Of a DNA stretch of 64,000 bases, positions 38,901-47,900 are shown in pieces (position 1 is the first letter of the stretch; every line of letters starts with the position of its first letter). The stretch comes from Nectonema munidae (lineage: Eukaryota; Nematomorpha; Nectonematoida; Nectonematidae): NCBI GenBank assembly GCA_030549495.1, contig JAUIRK010000535.1:106660-170659 (forward strand). The letters are read 5' to 3'. The notes below the pieces were generated by a model. The model worked only from the letters and a program-made list of their open reading frames with translations. It was not told the DNA's origin and ran no database searches. Position numbers and translations under genes: made by a program.

Positions 38901-41900
38901 TTTTTGGGGTTTGAATTTGAAAATACATATAAGTATCAATTAAATTTGCGTTTAGTTCTAAAATTTGTTTTTATAGCAAATAGATCATGATGATTTCATT
39001 TCTGAACACAGTTTTTGCATTTAGAGGTTTTACTGCTAGTGTCAATCAAATGTGCAGTTTATGTCTGAAAACTATATCCCAAAATATTCTCTCTAATTTT
39101 ACATGAAAAATATGTTTTTATACCAATTCGACCATAATAATTTTATTTCTGAAATCATTTTTTGCATTTAGAGGTTTTAAATGTCTGAAAGTGTCAATCA
39201 AATTTTCGATTTACGTCTAATGTCTACAGAAATATTTTTGAAATTTAAATAAATATCTGTTTTTATGCCAAATGGAAGATGCTGGTTTCATTTTTGGACT
39301 CAGGTTTGACATTTATGGTTTTAAAATATCTGAAAGCTTGAATCAGATTTGCGGTTTACTTCTAGATACTGTCTTCAAAAATATTTTCAAAAAAATAAAA
39401 TATCTGTTTTATACCAAATCGACTATGCTTATTAACTCTTTTTCTAAAGTAAAAAATTAAAAAGTTACGATTCTTCATTTTGAAGAAAAAGTAAAAAATA
39501 CCTCAAGTGACATTGACGTCAATTTGACCACACAGTGATAAACATGTGCTACACAAGGTATTTTGCTACCTGAAAACAATAATTGGAAAAGAGAACCCAA
39601 ATATATATAATTATAAAATATTGTATGATGTTGTAAAGTTGACACACTTGGCACGTTGATATAAAAAAGCATAAATCACTTTATTTGACACATTTATTTT
39701 TTCAAATAAATGAAAGATCACAAGAAGAGCTGTCAAGTTTGTTTTGATATGCAATACTGCAGCTTTATTTATTATTTTCCTTCTTTCTTTCTGTTCACTA
39801 ACGATTTTTGACAGTCTTTATTTCCTGTTGTAATTTACTTTAGCTTTTCTTATGGATAAACCAACTCGTGATGCAGCCGCAAAAGCCTCAATTTATATGA
39901 AAGATGCGTTTGATAATATCTCTGGTAGTGATGATGAACTAGTATGCTATGAGTCTGAAGTTGAATCATACTCTTGTTTCAATCAAGATTCAAGTGATTC
40001 TGAAAGTTTTTTTCACGATGATGAAGGAAGTCAAAACTCTAACTTTGATCAAACAAGTGCTCCTTATGAAACTAGAACTGAGGATGATTGCACGGTTCTA
40101 GCTAAAGATGGGACTGAATGGAATAAAACTAGTGTTGTAAGAGGAAGAACTTTGTCTCAGAATATTTTCAAAGTTAAACCTGGTCCTACTTGTTATTCTT
40201 TTCGTGAAATAGACGATAATGCAACGTCGGCATTCAGGTGCATTTTTGACGAAAGATTTTACGTCACATTCAAAAATGTACAATTGAAGAAGGAAATAGA
40301 GAGGAAAGTGGATGGAATCTTTCAATTAGAGATTTAGAAATTTTTTTAGCCTTGTGCATGCTTAGAGGAGTTGTTGGAGCAAGAAAACTCCCACTAAGAA
40401 GTTTATGGTCAAAAAAATGGGGAATACAATTTTTCAAAGATAACATTCAAAGAGAAAGATTTGAAGAAGTACTAAAGTTTTTACGATTTGATCTTAAAAC
40501 TCAAAGAAGATTTCGTTTAAAAGAAGATAAGTTTGCGATGATTTCTGAAGTTTGGTCAATATTTTTGGAAAATAGCAGAAGGTGTTATGTTCCTTTTTCC
40601 GAACTCACTATAGATGAGCAACTATTGCCAAAAAAAGCAAGATGTCCATTCACACAGTATTTACCTAGCAAACCAGACAAATATGGAATAAAGTTCTGGC
40701 TGATGGTTGATGTAAAGACAAAATATTTGTGTTCTGGTTTTCCATATCTTGGGAAAGATGAAGAAGGGACCATTGTCCTCTTGGTGAATATGTAGTGAAA
40801 AAGTTAGTCAAGCAAGCTATGGTTACTAAAAAAGGTTACAACATTACTTGCGACAACTTTTTCACTTCAAAAAAATTAGTCTCTGACTTAATTTTAGAAA
40901 ACATAAGCTTTGTAGGTACTTTACGTCATAATAGAAAAGAAGTTCCGATTGAAGTGGAAAAAATGTAGGGTCTAACTTTTTACCCAAACTCGGTTTTATT
41001 TTTTCTTCCATTAAAACATCTACAAAATTTGGAGTAGATATTATTGATCAAATGTGTCGTATGTACTCGACTAAAGTAAAGACAAAGAGGTGGCCTTTGG
41101 CTGTATTTTCAATATTTTAGACCTTGCTTTGATAAACTCTTGAATTTTATACAAACTAGTAAATAGTTCTGAAATGTCTCGTCGGGAATACATCTTGAAG
41201 TTAGTTGAAGAACTCTGTGATACTTCTGATAATCTTTTGGAATCTCAAAAGCGTAAAAAAATAAATAGACGAGAATCAGAAACAAGAGAAGAATGCTCAA
41301 ATAAAGCTACACGTAAGACTTGTTTTATATATAGATGTCGAAACAAAGCTTCAAAAAATTGCGATGAATGCAAACACCCAGTTTGTGGAAAGTGCTCAGC
41401 TAAAACAATTACGTTTTGTAAAAATTGTACATAATTCTTTTTTTATGTTACTTTTTCAAATAATTTTTTAATAAACGCAAATATCTTTACATATTTTCCA
41501 CGTGGAGTATTATTTTCCATACTGCGGTCAAATTGACCGCATTGTCATTTTAGTAAGTTCTTTTTTCCTGTCGTTTTAGTGTTAAATTCTACATACTTGA
41601 AATGTATAAAAAACTTTTTATAAGAATTAAAATTTTAATTTTGACATGGGCTGTCATATTTAAATTATTTTGTCAGGTTTGACTAATATTTATTAAAAAA
41701 GGAATATAACCAGTAAACACAGCCTACTTGAAAATGGGTATATGTGTGTAAAATGCCATACACGGTAAACTTCATCATCTCCCTATACTTTCTATTAAAC
41801 GTAATTCTCAAATTCAAAAAACCGTGCCTGATCCTTTTATTTTTGGGATAAATCAATTTTTTGACAGGTTTGATTGATTTTCATAAAAAAATGAATATCA

Positions 41901-44900
41901 CCACTGAATTCAGCATATTTGAAAATGGGTATACATGTGTAAAAAACTTTATATAATTATTTAGATAAAAAGTTCCTTTTTGAGATGAGCTGTCAAATAT
42001 AAATCAATATTTTGACAGGTTTAATTGATTTTGATAAAAATAGACATCACCTCTCGCATAGTTGAAATATATATGTAACATTAAAAATATTTATAAAAAC
42101 TTATTAATATCTGAGAAAAATAGGATTCCTAGAATATTATTTATATTCTCAATAAAATATATTTTTTATACTAGATCTCCATGACGATTTCATTTGTGGA
42201 CTCCTGAATTTTCTTTAATTCACATTTTAAGTAAAATATTTTTAAAACTATATTGATCACCTGATACCATTTTTTGGCTAAGTGTTAACCATTACTATGA
42301 AAAAATGTATCAAATTAAAGATAGAATTAGTGATGTATGTCTGAAAATTATCTCATTAACGTACTTTAATATTTTAAATAAAATATATTTTCTGAAAAAA
42401 CTCAAATCAAAAAATTCGTTTTTGATTTATCATCATTATTAAAATTTTGATTTAGGATAAATTCCACATTAAAAATATCCTTCAAATTTAAAATAATTTT
42501 TTAAACAATATCGTCCATGTTTTTCATTTCTGTACTCATTTTCGAGCATTAGTCTAAAAAATAGATGAAAGTGTCAATCGAATTCGTAAAATTCAGTTTT
42601 TTCCAAAAATCATTTGTGATGTTTTTCTGACAATCGTTTTATTATAGTACAAAAATTTAAGTATGCGAGAAGTAAGGGAATGCACATTGAAATAAGAAGG
42701 CTTGATCATAAAAAATGAAATAGTAACACATTTAATAAAGTGATTTTATATCGTCGATATAGCATTCTTATAGAGGAGTAGGAAAGAAACAACTATTTAA
42801 CTTGTCTACACGGAAGATATACCGTTTTCCAATGAACTAGGAGTTGGTCTAAAAATATTATAATGAGATTTTCAAAAAAAATCTTGAACGTCAAGAAGTT
42901 CCAACATTGTGAAACAAAAATCTTATTAGTTAATATTTCAATCATCAATTGACTAAAAAGTGATATAGAAATTTTCAAACATTTAGTACCATAAATATGA
43001 CAGACACCAATATGTAAAAAGATATAGCTATTCTCAAAAAAAATTCAATTATACTCCATAGGCTCCAATTAAACAGTTCTTAGAGGGAATTCAGGATGTA
43101 ACTGATCAACGTAAGATCAAACCTATCAGCACCATGGCGCCAACGAAGTTTGGCCAGCCAATAAGTGCTCATGCACTAGATGTCTGGTACACAACCTGGC
43201 TTGATCATTATTTATTTTGATTCTCTCGCTCTTACTTACTACTCCCAATCTCTCCAATTTCCAACTCATGCTGCAACTGAACGGTCGCTCAAATCTGCAC
43301 CAAAAATCTAAACTCAAACTTTAAGTAACCTTAGTATACAACGGACCAACCATCTAGGTGTCCAGCACCAGGTTTGAGAACAACAGACACAGGAACTTAT
43401 TTGCAGAATTATTCGCAGCCATTCTTTTCGGCGGGCCGGGTCCTGATCAGCGGGACGACGAGAAGCCAAAACCCAAAGGCAAAACCAAAACGCCTCCAGC
43501 GACTCCCAATAATGGAGAAAACGATCAATTGATAATTTAATGATAAATAACTCTAATTCTGCTTTACAATTTTGATAGAAATTACCTCAGAAAAGTCATG
43601 TAATTTGGATGTGTTTTTGTTTATTTATTTTTCTCAATAAAACATTTTCATTTTTTAGGAAGAAGAAATGGAACAACTGAAAATTAATGAATGATTTTTT
43701 TCATTCAATAAAATTTTCAATTTTTTATTGTTAATTGATATTTTTACCCCTTTTCTACACATAATTTGGAGATGGTGCGCATCTATTTGAAGGGAGAAAG
43801 TTTTGTTATGCATGTTGCTATTTATAAGTCCTCATTCATTGTTTACGTTGAGCAATAGGGCGGGGGTTAAAGTTTACATTAAGTTTAATTAAGAATGAAA
43901 TAGAATAGACAAGAGAGGAGTAGGAATTCAGAAAAATTTGTTGTCCTTTTTGGAAGACGCTTGAAAGTCTCCCCCCCCCCCCCCCCCCCAAATAATTTCA
44001 AGAATGTGCGGCCCTGGTGTTGGAAGTCACCTATAAAAGTTAATTTACTTACAAGTAAAATATTCTGTGTGAATTAACGATCAAATGTTGATTTATCAAA
44101 TAAATTAAGACAATATTAACCCATGCCATTCCATCGTCAGTTCAAACTTACGCAGAAGATTTCTTGATTTTAAGAGATTTTTATATCAAATTACGTAATC
44201 TCATCTGCTTTCTCTGGGGTGATATGGAGTACCCCAAAAAATGTAGAATTTATAAAATATTTTCATGTGTATATATTTGGCATTGATTGACAGGTTTGAT
44301 CGATTTTCATGAAAAATAAATGACACCATCAGATTCACAATCAATTATTGTGTTCACGCGAGATTTTGTAAAAATATTCAATAGAAAAAAGAAATATGAC
44401 GATTGAAATATGACGCTTCAACTGAAATAAAAGACTTCATGATTAAATAGTTATAGGTAGCTATATATGTAATTTATTTTGTCACAGAACAAATAGAATT
44501 ATAAGTAGGCAAAACAAAATTGCATAAAAAAAATATATAACTGAAAATAATATAGAACTAAAAATGGGATTTTATACCGAATTCAATGAGGTGATTTTTT
44601 TTTTAATGAAATTAATTAAATACAAAACAAGGACTCTGTAGAGCAGTGGTTCCCAACCGGGGGTCCATGGACCCCTAGGGGTCCATAGAAGAATTTCAAG
44701 GGGTCCATGGAAATTCTACTTCAAACTACTTATGCTGAATCTCCTAATATACTTCTATTTTCCATATAAATATTATTTTGGTTAGCAAATAAGTAGTTAT
44801 TTTTTATATATTGAATTTTTGTATTTACAACTATTAACAATAAAGATTATAAATTTCATAAAAATTACCAACTTATAAAATAATCTTTTATGGTTGTGCT

Positions 44901-47900
44901 ATAAAAAGCTGTGTTCTCGTATTTATACGAAAAAATTTAGCAATTTTTTAGCAATAAATTTTTGCATTCGCTTCCCATTTTTGCATTCGTTTATAAATCT
45001 AAAATCATAAAATGCACTAATTTTTCCTGTTGTTTTCATTTTTTGTTTAAAATATGAATACCCTTGTTGGTGTTATATGTTAACCTTCATTTTTTACCGA
45101 GTGGCTTACTTAGTAGCCCGAAAAAAAAATCAAACACAATTGCTGAAGAATTGATTCACCTTGTGCAAAAGGGTTATTGGAAAAGAAGCAGCACAGAAAC
45201 CGACTGATATACCTATCTCGAATAATACGATGCAGCGAAGAATTAGCGACATGTCAGTTGATGTGAAAGAACAAATTATCGGATTTTTGTCCCGCTTTTT
45301 TTCTTTTTGCGAAAACGTTAAAATGTTTCTTGTCTTAAAGAAAAAATATGAGCTGTTGGATATATTGAAATCTGAACACTTTGAGCTCCGTCTGGCTTAT
45401 CTTGTAGACATATTTGAAATATTGAACCAGGTGAACTTAAAACTTAAAGGAAAAGAATTTGCTCAACCACTGTGACTCAATACTAGCATTTTTGGCGAAA
45501 TTGAAGCTGTATAAGAACAGAATGAGTTTAGGAAAATTTATGTTTCCATTAAATAGTGAAATTCTTGCTGATGGTCACGTCGCAAGCACTTTATCCAAGG
45601 AAATCATGGATCACTTGTCTCAGCTAGACGATGAATTTGGCCGATACTTTCCTTACTTAAGCCCTAAAAATGCAGAACTAGCTAAAAATCCGTTTTTATG
45701 TCAGGTTGATGATGCCTTAGAAGAGGCTCAAGAAGAGTTTATTGAGCTGATCCACGATTCAACAGCCAAGAATTTGTTCCTATCAAACTCCTTGCCTAGC
45801 TTCTGGTGTTCAATGATGGAATCATATACAAAAATTAGTGATCCAGCAGTTCGAGTTCTTTTGCCTTTTGCTTCAACCTACCTGTGCGAAAAACAAAATC
45901 AAGGAACAAGCTGCCTGTGGAAGATGGCTCGAGGTATGTCATACTCATATTACATTAATATAGTGTCTTAATCACATCAATTCATACTTACCTACATATA
46001 ACCTCAATACTTTTCATAAGTTTTAGAGTTAAGTTTTAATAAAGTTAAGTTTATACTAATTCATGCCTTCTTTAACAATTGAAGGTGTCCACTGGCTGTC
46101 ACTGAGCCAAGGATTCATGAACTGGTTGCTCAAAAACAACAACAAAAGTCCCATTGAGAAGGAAGCATAACTGATGCTTTTTTTGCAACCAATAAGGAAT
46201 TTCATTCTCTACTCTTTTGTTATTTTTTTGTGTTTTATTCATACAGGTTATATGATATTTTTATTCAAATATGGCATAATAATATATGTTATATATTAAC
46301 AAAACACATAAAATAATTTTTTATTTATAAATATATTTCATATATGATTTTTATTTTATGTTATTTTGTTTTTGCGTGCAATATACACATACACTCTGCA
46401 ACTAGAACAACATTTTAAAATATTATTTTTGCTGTGTATTTTACTCTTAAATAAAAATGCTTTAGGATTTCTCTGATTTCATATGAATAAGCATACGATT
46501 TAATCAAATGACTACAATCATTTTCGCATAAAAATCTTTGATTAATCTTCTTGGCTCAAACTATTCAGTTGTAGGGATCCACAGGTAGAAAAGGAACTGA
46601 AAAAGGGGGGACGGGATAAAAAAGGTTGGGAGCCACTGCTGTAGAGGCATATTTTGATGTACATCATTTTATTTGAAGGAGAAAGACAGTTCATTTATAC
46701 CATTCACTCTACAATATCTCGAAACAAGCTGAATCCGTCAATTTAATTGACAATTTTGAGAAAGTTTTATACGTATAATCAAACAATATACAAATGAACG
46801 AAGATGATAAAGTTGAAACAAAATTTATTTATAATTAAAATTTGATCGTTTTTTATATCTAATCATTTGGTTGTCGTATCGTTTCCCTAAAATAAAAAAT
46901 ATTTTCACCTCAACATGAGTTTTCTCCATAAAATTTGATATTTTATTTAATAATTGGTGGCAGTATTTAAAAAAATAAATGATCTCCTTTATTAAAAACT
47001 GTCAAGGATAATAAAAATAGTTTAAAAAAATTGAAAAACTTTATTCGAAAATTTGCCTTTTTGATAATCAAGATTCAAAAAACATTTCCATTCAAAAACA
47101 TTTAAAAGAAATTTACATTTCTTGCGTTTTTCTCTTTATTAAAAGCAAAAATAGTACCTTATTTTACTCTTGCCATATCTAATAGATAAGAAAAAGCAGC
47201 TACTGTCCATTTTTTTGTTTTTCTATTTGTGTAATAATTTCTTATTCTCTGATCGACTATATCCGTTCGACCCATGGAAAAATCGTACTGTTTAAAAATT
47301 GCAAGTTTACTTTTTTCATCGTCTACTGTAGTTCCTAAAATGGGGATGGGGGGTCTGGAAGTCAAAACTAATACATTTTTCTTTCCTTTTGATTTAGAAG
47401 ATACTACATAACTATTCATCTCTATTATCTAAACATTTTATACTTTGCGGAATACCTTTTCTTCTTGTCTCTATTGTACCGACTATGGTATAATCTATAG
47501 AGGTATACAAACGGCCAATGGTTAAATTTCGACCTCTCAAAGATAAATATGCAGTGATGAAGCCTCTTATAAGTGTATAAGTTGGATGGCATTTTCAGAA
47601 GAAGAGGGAGCCTACTTTATATATACAAATATAAGAAAGTTTGAGAAGTTATAACTTCATTCCTCCAAAATAGAAACCTATCAAATTTTGCATATCTGTA
47701 TGCACATACAAATGGAATATTCAAAGTTTGGAAAAATTCGAAAAAGTTATCCATAATATTTAAAAAACAGGATGTAATCATGCAAACTCCAGTCGAAATA
47801 TAATTCAAAGCATAATTTTCATTCTATAGTCTAAAAATGAAAAAAAAAATTTTGCACATAAATATATGAATCAATTTTATATTATAATGATGAGTATCAA

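Noticed and set aside
38551..39460. Short plus-strand frames with ICGLLL and NIF repeats
   Set aside because: They follow the satellite A period and recur inverted at 53928-54128; they are repeat artefacts.
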